Shown in pieces: positions 16,820-25,921 of a stretch of DNA of 64,000 nucleotides (its first letter is position 1; every line of letters starts with the position of its first letter). Made by a program: the position numbers and the translations under genes. The DNA is from Hymenobacter gelipurpurascens (GTDB lineage Bacteria > Bacteroidota > Bacteroidia > Cytophagales > Hymenobacteraceae): contig NZ_FYEW01000001.1 of assembly GCF_900187375.1 (NCBI RefSeq), forward strand, positions 62,001 to 126,000. The letters run 5' to 3'. The notes under the pieces are model-generated. The model did no database searches and was not told the DNA's origin. It was given only the letters and a program-made list of their open reading frames with translations.

Positions 16820-19021
16820 ATGAAACGTCTGCTACTCCTCACTCTGCTGTTCCTGACCCCGGCTCTAGGCCTGTTGGCTCAAATTCCTACCACCGTCAGC
16901 GGCACCATCCGCGATGCGGCGGGGCAGGCGCTGCCGGGCGTAAACGTGTTTCTTAAAACCACCTTCGATGGAGCCAGCACAGACTCGCTAGGCCACTTCC
17001 GGTTCGAGACTGCGCAGCCTGCGGGCAGCTACGTGTTGCAAGCCAGTCTGCTGGGATTTGTGACGGTAGAGCGGCCCGTAACGCTGAACCAGGAGCCGTT
17101 ACGGCTGGAATTGGTGCTGAAAAGCACACCCCACGCCCTGAGCTCTGTGGTGATTACGGCTGGCGCATTCGAGGCCAGCGACGAGCACCGCAGCGCCGCC
17201 CTCAATACCCGTGACGTGCAAACCACCGCCGGCGCCCTGGCCGACGTGTCGGCGGCGTTTAACACGCTGCCGGGCACCACGCGGGTAGGGGAGGATGGCA
17301 TGCTTTTCGTGCGGGGCGGGGCTGCTTCCGAAACCAAAATCTACCTCGATGGGCTGCCTGTGCAGAACCCCTACAACGCTACTGTGGCGGCGGTGCCCGC
17401 GCGGGGCCGGTTTTCGCCTTCGCTGTTCAAAGGCACAGTGTTCAGCACGGGCGGCTACTCTGCCTTGTATGGGCAGGCGCTATCAGGCGTGCTGCTGCTG
17501 AACTCCACTGATCTGGCCCCCGAAACTCAAACCGGCGTTTCTGTGAGTTCCGTGTTTGTGGGTGCCTCCCGCACTAAGCGCTGGGAGCGGACGTCCCTTG
17601 ATGCCACCCTCGACTACACCAACCTCACACCCTACCAGCACCTGCTGCCCCAGAACGTGACGTGGTTTCAGTCGCCTAGGGGAGTGAATTCCTCGGTGGG
17701 GTTGCGCCACCGCACCGGGCAGGCGGGCATGCTGAAAGTGTATGGTACATGGAGCCAGCAGCAGCTCCGCATCGGACAGCCGAGCCCCGAGCCGGCCGGC
17801 ACCCAGCGCGTGGCTCTGCGCAGCACCAATGGCTACCTCAACACCACTTTCCGAAGCCCTTTGCGCCACGGTTGGAGCTTGCAGAGTGGCCTAGGCCTGA
17901 GCCGCGACGACCAGCACCTCGCTCCCGACGCCGTGCGCCTTCGCACCCTGGAGCAGGCCGCTATTGCCCGCGTTGTACTCATCAACGACTCCGCTGCGGC
18001 GCGCTGGAATGTGAAAGTGGGCGCTGAGGTGCTGGCCCAGAAAGTCGTGCAGCAGGTGCAGCCCGATGCCGCAGTAGCTACCACCTACACTCCGTCGTTT
18101 GTGGAGCGCCGCGTAGCGGGCTTCGTGGAAAGCGACTTCCAGCTCTCCGACCGGCTGGCGGGCCGCCTGGGCGGGCGCGCCGAATACTCGGCGCTGCTAG
18201 GCCACTGGAACGCCGCCCCGCGCCTCGCTCTGGCTTACCAGACCACCGAAAACAGCTCCCTCTCCGGCGCCTACGGCCGCTTCTACCAAACGCCCGACAA
18301 CAGCCTGCTGCTGGTGCAGCCTAACCTGCGCTTCGAGCAAGCCACGCACTCGGTGCTTACCTACCAATACACCCACGACCGGCAGCTGTTGCAGATAGAG
18401 GCCTACAGCAAAACCTACCGCCACCTCACCCGCTTCGATGGTCAGCAGGTGCGGGATGCCGCGGCCTACAACAACGGTGGCTCCGGCTACGCCCGCGGCC
18501 TAGATATCCTGTGGCGCGACCGGAAAACCGTCAAGAATCTGGAGTACTACATCAGCTACGGTTTCCTGGATACCAAGCGCCAATACCGCCAGGACCCCGT
18601 GGCGGCCGTGCCCACGTTTGCGGCGCGCCATAATGTGTCGGTGGTGGGGAAATACTGGGTGCAGAGCCTGCACATGCTGCTGGGTGCCACCGTCAGCTAC
18701 GGCAGCCCCCGCCGCTACCACGACCTGAACGCACCTGAACAAGGCTACAACCAGGGCCAGCTGCCCACTTATCAGGATCTGAGCCTGAATGCCAGCTACA
18801 TCACCCGTCTGTTTGGGCAGTACACCGTGGTGCACCTGGCCGCCAACAACGTGCTGGGCCGCCAGAATGTGTACGGCTACCGCTACGCCAGCCAGACTGG
18901 CCTAGACGGCACCTACAACCGCGTGGCCATCACGCCCACTGCCCCACGCATGGTGTTTCTGGGCGTGTTCATCTCCATCAATAAGAACCGCGCTGCCGAC
19001 GTGAATGAGCGGCCGGAGTAG
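16820..19021 (+). CDS. TonB-dependent outer-membrane receptor with carboxypeptidase-regulatory domain
   Basis: 733 aa. A signal peptide ends near LGLLAQ. A CarboxypepD_reg-like beta-sandwich follows at about 24-105 (TVSGTIRDAAGQALPGVNVF). The plug domain lies at about 115-225 (MLFVRGGAASETKIYLDGLP, GGYSALYGQALSG). The C-terminal barrel ends in a hydrophobic aromatic strand (MVFLGVFISI) with a short tail. It is shorter than SusC proteins and has no SusD neighbour, so it is more like a siderophore, metal or peptide receptor. It shares its promoter element with the next gene, which suggests joint control. The ligand is unknown. Confidence 0.88.
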   Translation: MKRLLLLTLLFLTPALGLLAQIPTTVSGTIRDAAGQALPGVNVFLKTTFDGASTDSLGHFRFETAQPAGSYVLQASLLGFVTVERPVTLNQEPLRLELVLKSTPHALSSVVITAGAFEASDEHRSAALNTRDVQTTAGALADVSAAFNTLPGTTRVGEDGMLFVRGGAASETKIYLDGLPVQNPYNATVAAVPARGRFSPSLFKGTVFSTGGYSALYGQALSGVLLLNSTDLAPETQTGVSVSSVFVGASRTKRWERTSLDATLDYTNLTPYQHLLPQNVTWFQSPRGVNSSVGLRHRTGQAGMLKVYGTWSQQQLRIGQPSPEPAGTQRVALRSTNGYLNTTFRSPLRHGWSLQSGLGLSRDDQHLAPDAVRLRTLEQAAIARVVLINDSAAARWNVKVGAEVLAQKVVQQVQPDAAVATTYTPSFVERRVAGFVESDFQLSDRLAGRLGGRAEYSALLGHWNAAPRLALAYQTTENSSLSGAYGRFYQTPDNSLLLVQPNLRFEQATHSVLTYQYTHDRQLLQIEAYSKTYRHLTRFDGQQVRDAAAYNNGGSGYARGLDILWRDRKTVKNLEYYISYGFLDTKRQYRQDPVAAVPTFAARHNVSVVGKYWVQSLHMLLGATVSYGSPRRYHDLNAPEQGYNQGQLPTYQDLSLNASYITRLFGQYTVVHLAANNVLGRQNVYGYRYASQTGLDGTYNRVAITPTAPRMVFLGVFISINKNRAADVNERPE

Positions 19022-19090
19022 ATTTTGTTGGCTAGTAGCTGTCGGCTTAGTGAGGGGTTGGGTTTCGAAACTGCTAACAGCTACTTGAAC

Positions 19091-19161
19091 ACACTTCATC
19101 CGGATAATCCGACGCTTCGGTAACGGCAAATTTCTTCCTGGCTGGGGCTAGGCCACCTTTG
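19091..19161 (+). promoter_or_regulatory. Promoter with conserved upstream element, copy B (secreted helical protein)
   Basis: Block 19091-19134 is the counterpart of 16724-16767. It again ends in TTTC, with CACCTTTG (19154-19161) placed exactly 19 bp later and the ATG at 19192. Identity is confined to the promoter and operator region; flanking DNA differs. Confidence 0.65.
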
Positions 19162-19191
19162 AATCATCAACCACCACAAACCCTTCTTCGC

Positions 19192-19884
19192 ATGAAAACT
19201 ACCCTGTTCACCTTCGCCCTCGTAGCCGCTTCTTTTGCCTCCCTAGGCCAGTCGGCGGCTCCCATTGCTGCTCCCACTACGGCGGCAACGGATGCTTACA
19301 CCACTATGATGGCCGCCACCATTCAGGAGTTGATGAGCACGGGCGACGCCGCGAAGCTGAAACAGGTAGATGCCAAGCTGGAGCGCGCGGCCGCCGTGGC
19401 TCCCAAAGAGTGGCTGCCGCGCTACTACCAGGCCTACGCCCGCCTCATTACTTGCTTCGTGACCAAGGAAGATGGCGACACCAAAGACAAGTACCTCGAC
19501 CAGGCCGAAGCGGCCCTGGCGCAGGCCCAGAACCTCGGTGCTGAGGAGTCGGAGCGGCTGGTATTGCAGGCGTACATTTACCAGGCCCGTCTAGGCGTGT
19601 CGCCCATGCTGCGCTCCATGAAGTACTCCGGAATGGTGATGGAAACTCTTGCTGAAGCTAAAAAGGTAAACCCTGCTAACCCACGCATTTACCTGGTGCA
19701 GGCCAACAACGTGTACTACACCCCCGCTATGTTTGGGGGCGGCGCCGATGTGGCTAAGCCCTTATATGAGGAAGCCAAGACCCGCTTCACGGCCTTCCAG
19801 CCCAAATCGGTGCTGATGCCCAACTGGGGTGAGCGGCAACTAACCGGCCGCTTGAAGAGCTACGAGACGGCTTCCACTAATTAA
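19192..19884 (+). CDS. Secreted TPR-like helical protein paired with the TonB receptor
   Basis: 230 aa from the ATG at 19192, which opens the signal peptide MKTTLFTFALVAASFASLGQ. An in-frame ATG 33 bp upstream would bury it. The mature part is helical, with TPR-like stretches (YQAYARLITCFV, YLDQAEAALAQAQNLG, NPRIYLVQANNVYY). I recognise no named family. Position after a TonB receptor and the shared promoter element suggest a periplasmic partner of the same uptake or sensing system. The LytS/LytTR pair follows. Confidence 0.7.
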   Translation: MKTTLFTFALVAASFASLGQSAAPIAAPTTAATDAYTTMMAATIQELMSTGDAAKLKQVDAKLERAAAVAPKEWLPRYYQAYARLITCFVTKEDGDTKDKYLDQAEAALAQAQNLGAEESERLVLQAYIYQARLGVSPMLRSMKYSGMVMETLAEAKKVNPANPRIYLVQANNVYYTPAMFGGGADVAKPLYEEAKTRFTAFQPKSVLMPNWGERQLTGRLKSYETASTN

Positions 19885-19911
19885 TCTGCACAAAGAGTTG
19901 GCCGCTAGCCG

Positions 19912-19957
19912 GTCAGGCTGAGCGCCGGGGAAGCATCGCACGCGCTGACGTTGCCAG
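19912..19957. repeat. Degenerate half of a REP-like element
   Basis: GGCTGAGCGCCGGGGAAGCA and the following GCTGACGTTGCC parallel the left arm and loop of the copy at 34072-34173 (CATGCTGAGCGGAGCCGAAGCATC, then GCTGACGTTGCA), with several substitutions. No matching right arm is seen. It is probably a decayed copy in the 282-bp gap between the secreted protein and the kinase gene. Confidence 0.5.
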
Positions 19958-20166
19958 GTTGTAGTGACACAACATGTTGCGTCTGGGTGCCGGAACAACT
20001 GGCCTAGAACAGCGCAACCTGAGCATCGACAAGAGGCCACATATTGCGTCTCGTCGTTGCTCAGTCTCTGGTCTAACCAAGGCAAGCGGATACTTCTAGG
20101 CCACACTAGCCAGCCGTTTTTCAGTAACTTTTCGCCTACTTTATCAGCCTAGTGAGGCAGTCACTT

Positions 20167-21288
20167 ATGCTTGAATCTGTTGCAGCCTCGTCGCCTACTA
20201 TGCTTGCCGAAGCCACTCAACCCGCGCCGAAGTACTCCGCTGCCGATCTGGGCAAACACTACCCGCACCGACGCTGGATGGTGATGTTGGGCCTGATGCT
20301 GGTTATGTCTGTGGGCCTGACATTCCTGTTTTGCCGGGACTGCAAGATCTGGAGCGAGGATTTTCTGGTCACATTTGGCTACAACTTCTGCTACACCACT
20401 GGCCTATGGCTGGCCAATGGCTACCCCAACGAATGGCTTAACCGCCGCGTCGATTGGACGGTGCAGCCCATCCGACGCTTTCTCATCACGCTGGCATTCT
20501 CGCTGGTGATGTCGGTGCTGGTTATTCTGCTGGTTACGGGCGGCTTCCTGGTATTTTATCATCACCGGCCGCTCAGCTCGCTTACGTGGCGGCCGTTTGT
20601 GGTGCCGCTGCTCATTACGGTGGTGGTGTCGTTGTTTCTGCACAGCCGCTCGTTTTTGCTGGGGTGGCGCGAAGCGGCTATTCAGGCCGAGCGCCTGCAG
20701 AAGGAAAATGCCCAGGCCCAGGCCGACAGCCTGCGCCGACAACTCGACCCGCATTTCCTGTTCAATTCCCTGAATGCCCTGACCTCGTTGGTGGAAGAAA
20801 ACGACCCAGCCCGCGCCTCTCGCTTTATCCGGCAGCTCAGCCAGGTGTACCGCTACGTGCTCGATAGCCAGGAGCAGGAAGTGGTGCCGCTGGCCGAGGA
20901 AATTCGCTTTGCAGAGGCCTATCTGTTTTTGCAGCGCACCCGCCTGGGCGAAGGGGTGCAGGTAGAAATGCACCTGCCGCCCGCCACCGAGCTGGAAACG
21001 CTACTGGTGCCACCGCTGGCCCTCCAGTTACTGCTCGAAAATGCCCTCAAGCACAACGCCACTTCCCAGCGCGACCCGCTCCACATAAGTATCCGGCTGG
21101 ATGCGCCGGCCCGAACCCTTGTGGTGCGTAACACCCGCCGCCCGCGCCGCCTCGCCGAGGGCGAATCCATGGGCCTGGGCCTCAACAACCTCAAGGCCCG
21201 CTATGCCTTCCTCACCACTCAGCCGGTGTCGGTAGAACAAACCGATACCGAGTTCAGCGTGACGCTGCCCGTGCTGGAATTGCGGTAG
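20167..21288 (+). CDS. LytS/YehU-type histidine kinase (His_kinase domain)
   Basis: 373 aa from the ATG at 20167. A GTG at 20152 is possible and adds five residues. Four hydrophobic segments occupy about 37-165, without a large periplasmic loop. They are followed by a coiled coil and the His_kinase box RQLDPHFLFNSLNAL, with phospho-acceptor His196. The ATPase part has LQLLLENALKHN and GLGLNNLKARY. Such kinases act with LytTR regulators; the cognate gene follows after 85 bp. The pair lies downstream of the TonB receptor unit and may control it, which is an inference. Confidence 0.88.
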   Translation: MLESVAASSPTMLAEATQPAPKYSAADLGKHYPHRRWMVMLGLMLVMSVGLTFLFCRDCKIWSEDFLVTFGYNFCYTTGLWLANGYPNEWLNRRVDWTVQPIRRFLITLAFSLVMSVLVILLVTGGFLVFYHHRPLSSLTWRPFVVPLLITVVVSLFLHSRSFLLGWREAAIQAERLQKENAQAQADSLRRQLDPHFLFNSLNALTSLVEENDPARASRFIRQLSQVYRYVLDSQEQEVVPLAEEIRFAEAYLFLQRTRLGEGVQVEMHLPPATELETLLVPPLALQLLLENALKHNATSQRDPLHISIRLDAPARTLVVRNTRRPRRLAEGESMGLGLNNLKARYAFLTTQPVSVEQTDTEFSVTLPVLELR

Positions 21289-21373
21289 CGAAGTGGCCTA
21301 GCACACACTTTCCCGCTACCTTGGCCGCTACTTCATTTTCCTCTATTGCTTTCTCAGAATACTCCCTGCTGCT

Positions 21374-22165
21374 ATGGCCTCAACCGCTACCCTTCGGGCC
21401 CTGATTATTGAAGATGAGCCGCTGGCTGCGCGTCGCTTGGCGGAGCTGCTACGCAAGCAGCCGGTGCCGGTAGAGGTAGTGGGCAAGGCGGAGTCGGTGG
21501 CCGAGGCGGAGGCATTGTTACAGGCAGTGCGGCCGGCACCGGATGTGCTGTTTCTGGACATCCATCTGGCCGATGGGCTGAGCTTCGAGCTGTTTGAACG
21601 CCTCGAAATCACCAGCCCCGTCATCTTCACCACGGCTTATGATAAGTATGCGCTGCGGGCCTTTAAAGTGAACAGCGTCGACTATCTGCTCAAGCCCATT
21701 GACCCCGAGGAGCTGACGGCAGCCCTGGCTAAGCTGCAGCGCCAGCGCGAAGCTGCAACCCCCGCCTTCGATGCGAACCTGCTGGCCCAGGTGCTGCGCC
21801 AGGCCCAGCCGGCCAAGGAGTATAAGTCGAGGTTTGTGGTACGGGTAGGGGAGCACCTGAAGGCCATTCCGGTAGAGCAAATTGCGTACTTCGCCAGCCT
21901 CGAAAAGGTGACGCTACTGCACACTCGTGAAGGCCGCAAGTTCGTGGTGGACTACACGCTAGAACAACTCGAAGGCATACTCGACCCGACAGAGTTCTTC
22001 CGCCTCAACCGCGCCTACCTGACCCACGCCGAGGCCATTCACGACATCATCCACTACACCAACTCCCGCCTCCAAACCATCCTCAAGCCCACCGCCCCGG
22101 ACAACGACACCGTGCTGGTGAGTCGGGAGAAGGTAGCTGCGTTTAAGGCGTGGCTGGATAAATAA
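21374..22165 (+). CDS. LytTR-family response regulator
   Basis: 263 aa. The receiver domain (about 6-125) has the acidic pair EDE at 13-15, phospho-acceptor Asp62 in VLFLDIHLADG, and LLKPID with the conserved lysine. The LytTR DNA-binding domain lies at about 155-260 (RFVVRVGEHLKAIPVEQIAYF, FFRLNRAYL). It forms a two-component system with the kinase just upstream. A REP-like palindrome separates it from a convergent paralogue ending at 22335. Confidence 0.9.
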   Translation: MASTATLRALIIEDEPLAARRLAELLRKQPVPVEVVGKAESVAEAEALLQAVRPAPDVLFLDIHLADGLSFELFERLEITSPVIFTTAYDKYALRAFKVNSVDYLLKPIDPEELTAALAKLQRQREAATPAFDANLLAQVLRQAQPAKEYKSRFVVRVGEHLKAIPVEQIAYFASLEKVTLLHTREGRKFVVDYTLEQLEGILDPTEFFRLNRAYLTHAEAIHDIIHYTNSRLQTILKPTAPDNDTVLVSREKVAAFKAWLDK

Positions 22166-22196
22166 TCAGGCTTAATGGGTAGGCAACTTATAAACA

Positions 22197-22305
22197 GACC
22201 GTCATGCTGAGCTTGTCGAAGCATCTCTACCTCTGACTACTCAACTGGCCTAGGCCTATTGCAACGAAGCGGTAGAGATGCTTCGACAAGCTCAGCATGA
22301 CGGTC
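22197..22305. repeat. REP/MITE-like palindromic element, copy 2
   Basis: The 35-bp arms (22197-22231 and 22271-22305) are perfect inverted copies. The 39-bp centre contains GGCCTAGGCC. The element lies between the 3' ends of two convergent response-regulator genes, so it may also stop transcription from both sides. Confidence 0.92.
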
Positions 22306-22334
22306 TTTTGCAGTCGTTCTAGTAAGCTTCTTGT

Positions 22335-23126
22335 TCACCCTTCCAACCAGCTCTTCACCGCCGCGGCTTTCTCCCGGCTTACCAGCACCTCGTCACTGGG
22401 GGCGGGCTGCAGGTCCAGCAGCAGCTTGCCATTGAAATGCGGGTGCAGGCGCTGCACGGCAGGGAGTTGGGCAATGAACTGGCGGTTGATCCGGAAGAAC
22501 TGCGTGGGGTCCAGCAGGCTTTCCAGTTGCTCTAGGGTGTAGTCGACCACGAAGCGGCGGCCGTCGGTGGCGGCGAGGGTAGTGGTTTCGTGGCGGCTCT
22601 GGAACCAGGCCACTTGTGCGGCGGGCAGGGGCAACAACTGTTCTCCGCTACGCACTAGGAAGCGGGTTTTGTATTGGCGGTCGGGGCGGGGCAGCGCATC
22701 CAGCAGGCGCTCCAGGCGGTGGGCCGTATCGTCCTTTTCGGGGAGAGGGGCGGCAGGTGCTTGCGGAGCCGTGCGCCACTCCCGCAGCTTGGTGAGGGCG
22801 GCCTGCAACTCGGCCAGTTTCACGGGTTTCAGGAGGTAGTCGACGCTGTTGGCTTTAAAAGCCCGGATGGCGTAGGCGTCGTAGGCCGTCGTGAAGATGA
22901 CAGGGCTGCGTACTATAGTTTGCTCGAATACTTCGAGGCTGAGGCCGTCGGCGAGCTGAATATCGGATAAAATTAGGTCGGGCGCGGGGTGGGCATCGAG
23001 CCACTGCAGAGCGCCCGCTACACTATCGAGCACGGCAACCACTTGCGCTTCGGGTGCCGCTTGGCCTAGCAGGCGCTGCAGCCGTTCGGCGGCCGGATAT
23101 TCGTCTTCGAGTAGCAGAACTGTCAT
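22335..23126 (-). CDS. LytTR-family response regulator (paralogue)
   Basis: 263 aa. The receiver has EDE at 7-9, phospho-acceptor Asp55 in LILSDIQLADG, and the conserved lysine in LLKPVK. The LytTR domain starts at about 155 (RFLVRSGEQLLPLPAAQVAWF) and includes FVVDYTLEQLESLLDP, almost the same as in the convergent regulator at 21374-22165. It is the last gene of a hydrolase-kinase-DoxX-regulator operon, starting 18 bp after the DoxX stop. Confidence 0.9.
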   Translation of the reverse strand: MTVLLLEDEYPAAERLQRLLGQAAPEAQVVAVLDSVAGALQWLDAHPAPDLILSDIQLADGLSLEVFEQTIVRSPVIFTTAYDAYAIRAFKANSVDYLLKPVKLAELQAALTKLREWRTAPQAPAAPLPEKDDTAHRLERLLDALPRPDRQYKTRFLVRSGEQLLPLPAAQVAWFQSRHETTTLAATDGRRFVVDYTLEQLESLLDPTQFFRINRQFIAQLPAVQRLHPHFNGKLLLDLQPAPSDEVLVSREKAAAVKSWLEG

Positions 23127-23144
23127 CAGTATAAAGTGTGCGAG

Positions 23145-23654
23145 CTAGAAACTGGCCTTCATTAGAGGGCTGAAAAACCATTCGTAAAATGTTGTCACGA
23201 ACGGCAGATATAGGGCAAAATACCACGTCCAGGCCATAAAAAGCAGCTGCAGCGGAATCCGGAACCAGAGGTAGCGTGGGCCTGGGCCATCGGGCGTGCC
23301 GGTTTGGTAGTTGAGGTGGCCTAGCGCCGCGTAAATGTTGGCTGGCAAAATCAGCACGAAGAAAGCCAGCAGACAATAGGCAGTTCGCTCACGCCATTCG
23401 GGTAGCAACATGCCTACCGCGGCGGCCAATTCCAGCACCCCCGTGGAGTACACCAGAGCTTTCTTCGCGGGCAAAAATTCCGGGAGCATCCGCATCATGC
23501 CTTGGGTAAAAGCAAAGTGCCCGATGGCGGTAAACACCAGCATGGCCGACATAGCTCCATTGCCAGCCAGCACAAAATCAGCCTGGCCCTGCAGGAAGTA
23601 GGTGCCGGCCGCCAGCACACCAAATGCAAGCAGAAGAACGAGTAGTGGTTTCAT
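23145..23654 (-). CDS. DoxX-like inner-membrane protein
   Basis: 169 aa from the ATG at 23654 (MKPLLVLLLAFGVLAAGTYF). Four hydrophobic helices contain the DoxX-type elements YSTGVLELAAAVGMLLPEW and LILPANIYAALGH. The family is linked to redox or stress functions in membranes, but the biochemical role is unclear. It sits between the LytS-type kinase (stop 23 bp upstream) and its response regulator, so it is expressed with the two-component system and may be part of its signal input or output. Confidence 0.8.
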   Translation of the reverse strand: MKPLLVLLLAFGVLAAGTYFLQGQADFVLAGNGAMSAMLVFTAIGHFAFTQGMMRMLPEFLPAKKALVYSTGVLELAAAVGMLLPEWRERTAYCLLAFFVLILPANIYAALGHLNYQTGTPDGPGPRYLWFRIPLQLLFMAWTWYFALYLPFVTTFYEWFFSPLMKASF

Positions 23655-23677
23655 GGCAAGCAGCGTAAAAGAGTGGC

Positions 23678-24730
23678 CTAGGAGGCGCTCAGCAGCGGCA
23701 GCCGCACCCGAAACCAACCGTCTGCAGATCTGACTTCTACTAGCCTAGGTGCCCGCAGCAACTCGTATCGGTGGCGCACGTTGCGTAGGCCAGTTCCGGT
23801 GCCGGGTGCCAGGCCCGCCGTGCGCGGCCGAAGCGTATTTTCAACGGTGAAATAGCCTGCCGCGGTATCGGCCGAGAGGCGCAGCTCCAGGGGGTGCTCT
23901 CGCGAGGCCACGTTGTGCTTCAGGGCGTTTTCTACCAGCAGTTGCACGCTTAAGGGTGCTACGAAGTGGCCTAGCGCAGCGGACGGCACGGCGGTAGTTA
24001 CGCGCAGGTTGTCGCGGAAGCGGGCTTTGTGCAGGGCCAGAAACGTATCCACAAAAGCCAGCTCTTCGGCCAGCGGCACGGTGGTTTTGTCGCGGGTCAG
24101 GAGCACGTAGCGGTACACGTCGGCGAGTTGCTCCACGAACTGTTGGGCGGGCTCGTTCTCCGGCTCGATGAGGGCGGAAAGAGTATTCAGGTTATTGAAC
24201 AGGAAATGCGGATCTAGCTGACTTTGCAGCGCTTCCAGCTGACTTTGCACGCCGGCACTCTGAAGCTGCTCGGCCCGGCGCACATTCTCGGTCCATTGCT
24301 GAAAGAAGTGGCGGCTTTCGTAGATGAGCTGTACCACCACCGTAGGCACCATGTTCAGTCCAAACTCAAACCAGAAGGTGGCCGCATCTAGCTGCCCGCC
24401 CTGCGTCCAGGCCGCCACATTGCCCAGGCCTAGCGTGACCAACATGGCCGTGAGCGTGTTGGTGCCGGCCAGCCACCACAGCCGCCGGGCAGTCTGCTCT
24501 ACCCGCGGCATGCGCCGGAACAGGCCTAGCCACAGCGCCCGCCCCGACAGCCAAAAGGCCGTAGTAAATACCAAGGATATCAGCCACGCCACCACCAGCT
24601 CCTGCCAGCTACGCACATGCAGCAGCCCGCGCGGCAGCAGTACCAGCAGCGCCAGCACGGGCACCCCGATAAACACAAACCGCCGGTCGTTGAGCGGGTG
24701 AAGAGGCGAAAGCGCGGCAGGCTCAGGCAT
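23678..24730 (-). CDS. LytS/YehU-type histidine kinase (second module)
   Basis: 350 aa. Four transmembrane helices lie at about 17-35, 45-63, 85-105 and 118-137. They are followed by a short coiled coil and the His_kinase box LDPHFLFNNLNTL with His175. The ATPase region has VQLLVENALKHN and GTGTGLRNVRHRYELL. It starts 2 bp after the stop of the alpha/beta hydrolase gene, so translation is probably coupled. The partner regulator is two genes downstream. Confidence 0.88.
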   Translation of the reverse strand: MPEPAALSPLHPLNDRRFVFIGVPVLALLVLLPRGLLHVRSWQELVVAWLISLVFTTAFWLSGRALWLGLFRRMPRVEQTARRLWWLAGTNTLTAMLVTLGLGNVAAWTQGGQLDAATFWFEFGLNMVPTVVVQLIYESRHFFQQWTENVRRAEQLQSAGVQSQLEALQSQLDPHFLFNNLNTLSALIEPENEPAQQFVEQLADVYRYVLLTRDKTTVPLAEELAFVDTFLALHKARFRDNLRVTTAVPSAALGHFVAPLSVQLLVENALKHNVASREHPLELRLSADTAAGYFTVENTLRPRTAGLAPGTGTGLRNVRHRYELLRAPRLVEVRSADGWFRVRLPLLSAS

Positions 24731-24732
24731 GG

Positions 24733-25665
24733 TTACGACTTGCGGGGAAGTTTCTGCACGAAGCTAACGACTGCCTGCTTAAACCGGGCGGGTTGCTCCA
24801 GAAAGGAATTGTGCTTACCAGGCAGCACAACTACCTGCTGCTTCGGAAACCGAAAGGTCTGGGGAGTAGCCCCGGTGGTGCGGTCGTCCTGGCCTACAAT
24901 CACCAGGGTAGGCATGGTGAGTTGGGCCGAAGCGGGCACATAGTCCTGGCCATAATCGGGCAGGCGGCCGCTGAATACCTGCGCGGCAAAGTCCTGGTTG
25001 GCAGGCACCGCCCGGCTTACGCGGCTGGCGCGAGTGGCCAAGGAATCGGCGGAGTACTGGAGCTGGTAGGCCAGTTTCTGCTGTTGAAGCGCGCCCATCA
25101 GCATGCCAAAGCGCTGCATCAGGGGCAGGGCGGGGTTGGGCTGCGCGGCGGTAGGCAGCAGCGAGGTGCCGTATTGCAGCATGCTTTCCAGAGAAGCCGT
25201 GGGATTTAGCACGCCATTCACGAGCACTAGTGCCTGCACCCGCTCGGGGTGTTGGGTGGCGTAGGCCGTGGCAATGGTGCCGCCAAACGAGTGCGCCATC
25301 ACCACCCATTTCTCTAGGCCTAGGTGCTGCCGCAGCTCTTCCAGATCCTGCACCATGCGGGCCATAGAGTAGTCTTTGCGTGCAGAGCTAGCAGAGCGCC
25401 CACTACCGCGCTGGTCGAAATACACCATGCGCAGCTGGTCTTCGAGTTGGTTACCGCCCAGCTTCTCAAACGAGTAGCTGCCCGCGCCGGGTCCGCCGTG
25501 CACAAACACACACGGTGTGCCCTTGCCTGAGACCTGGACAAACAGCTTAACTGAATCGGAAGTGAGCAGGGTAGTAGCACCGTTGGTGAGCGTGGCCGGC
25601 TTAGTTTGCGCTATAGATTGGCCTAGGCCAGTCAGGAACAGCAAGCAGGCGAACAGGAAACGCAT
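24733..25665 (-). CDS. Secreted alpha/beta hydrolase, proline iminopeptidase-like
   Basis: 310 aa from the ATG at 25665, which begins the signal peptide MRFLFACLLFLTGLGQSIAQ. A start at 25689 adds eight residues and is also possible. The oxyanion-hole motif HGGPGAGS, the nucleophile elbow VVMAHSFGGTIA, an aspartate in IVGQDDRTTGAT and the final PGKHNSFLEQP histidine complete the triad. HGGPG is typical of the S33 proline iminopeptidase branch. It is the first gene of the operon with kinase, DoxX and LytTR regulator. Confidence 0.82.
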   Translation of the reverse strand: MRFLFACLLFLTGLGQSIAQTKPATLTNGATTLLTSDSVKLFVQVSGKGTPCVFVHGGPGAGSYSFEKLGGNQLEDQLRMVYFDQRGSGRSASSARKDYSMARMVQDLEELRQHLGLEKWVVMAHSFGGTIATAYATQHPERVQALVLVNGVLNPTASLESMLQYGTSLLPTAAQPNPALPLMQRFGMLMGALQQQKLAYQLQYSADSLATRASRVSRAVPANQDFAAQVFSGRLPDYGQDYVPASAQLTMPTLVIVGQDDRTTGATPQTFRFPKQQVVVLPGKHNSFLEQPARFKQAVVSFVQKLPRKS

Positions 25666-25860
25666 CGGACGGAGTTGAAGGCTGGTCATGGGAGTGTGGA
25701 GTGGCAGTGAAGGAATGACTAGGGGCGCAACTGCATCAAACCTCCAGAAAATCACGGCTCATTTCCAGCCTAACCAAGTCGAAACGCCCCAGCAGCAGGG
25801 CGAAGTGGCGGAACGAATGGGGCCAACTGAGGGAGGGGCTACGGCCTAAATAACAAGAAA

Positions 25861-25896
25861 GCCCAGCCGCCCGGCATTGCTGCCGGACAACTGGGC
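25861..25896 (-). terminator. Probable terminator of the ilv/leu cluster after leuB
   Basis: GCCCAG (25861-25866) pairs with CTGGGC (25891-25896), with an inner CCGG...CCGG helix. On the minus strand it is followed by TTTCTTGTTATTT. It lies 25 bp beyond the leuB stop. Confidence 0.65.
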
Positions 25897-25921
25897 TAGG
25901 GTCCCCACCCATACTTCTTCT

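Noticed and set aside
22197..22305. Insertion sequence remnant
   Set aside because: The element has no coding capacity and the same arms recur at several loci. It fits a REP/MITE-like repeat, not an IS with a transposase.
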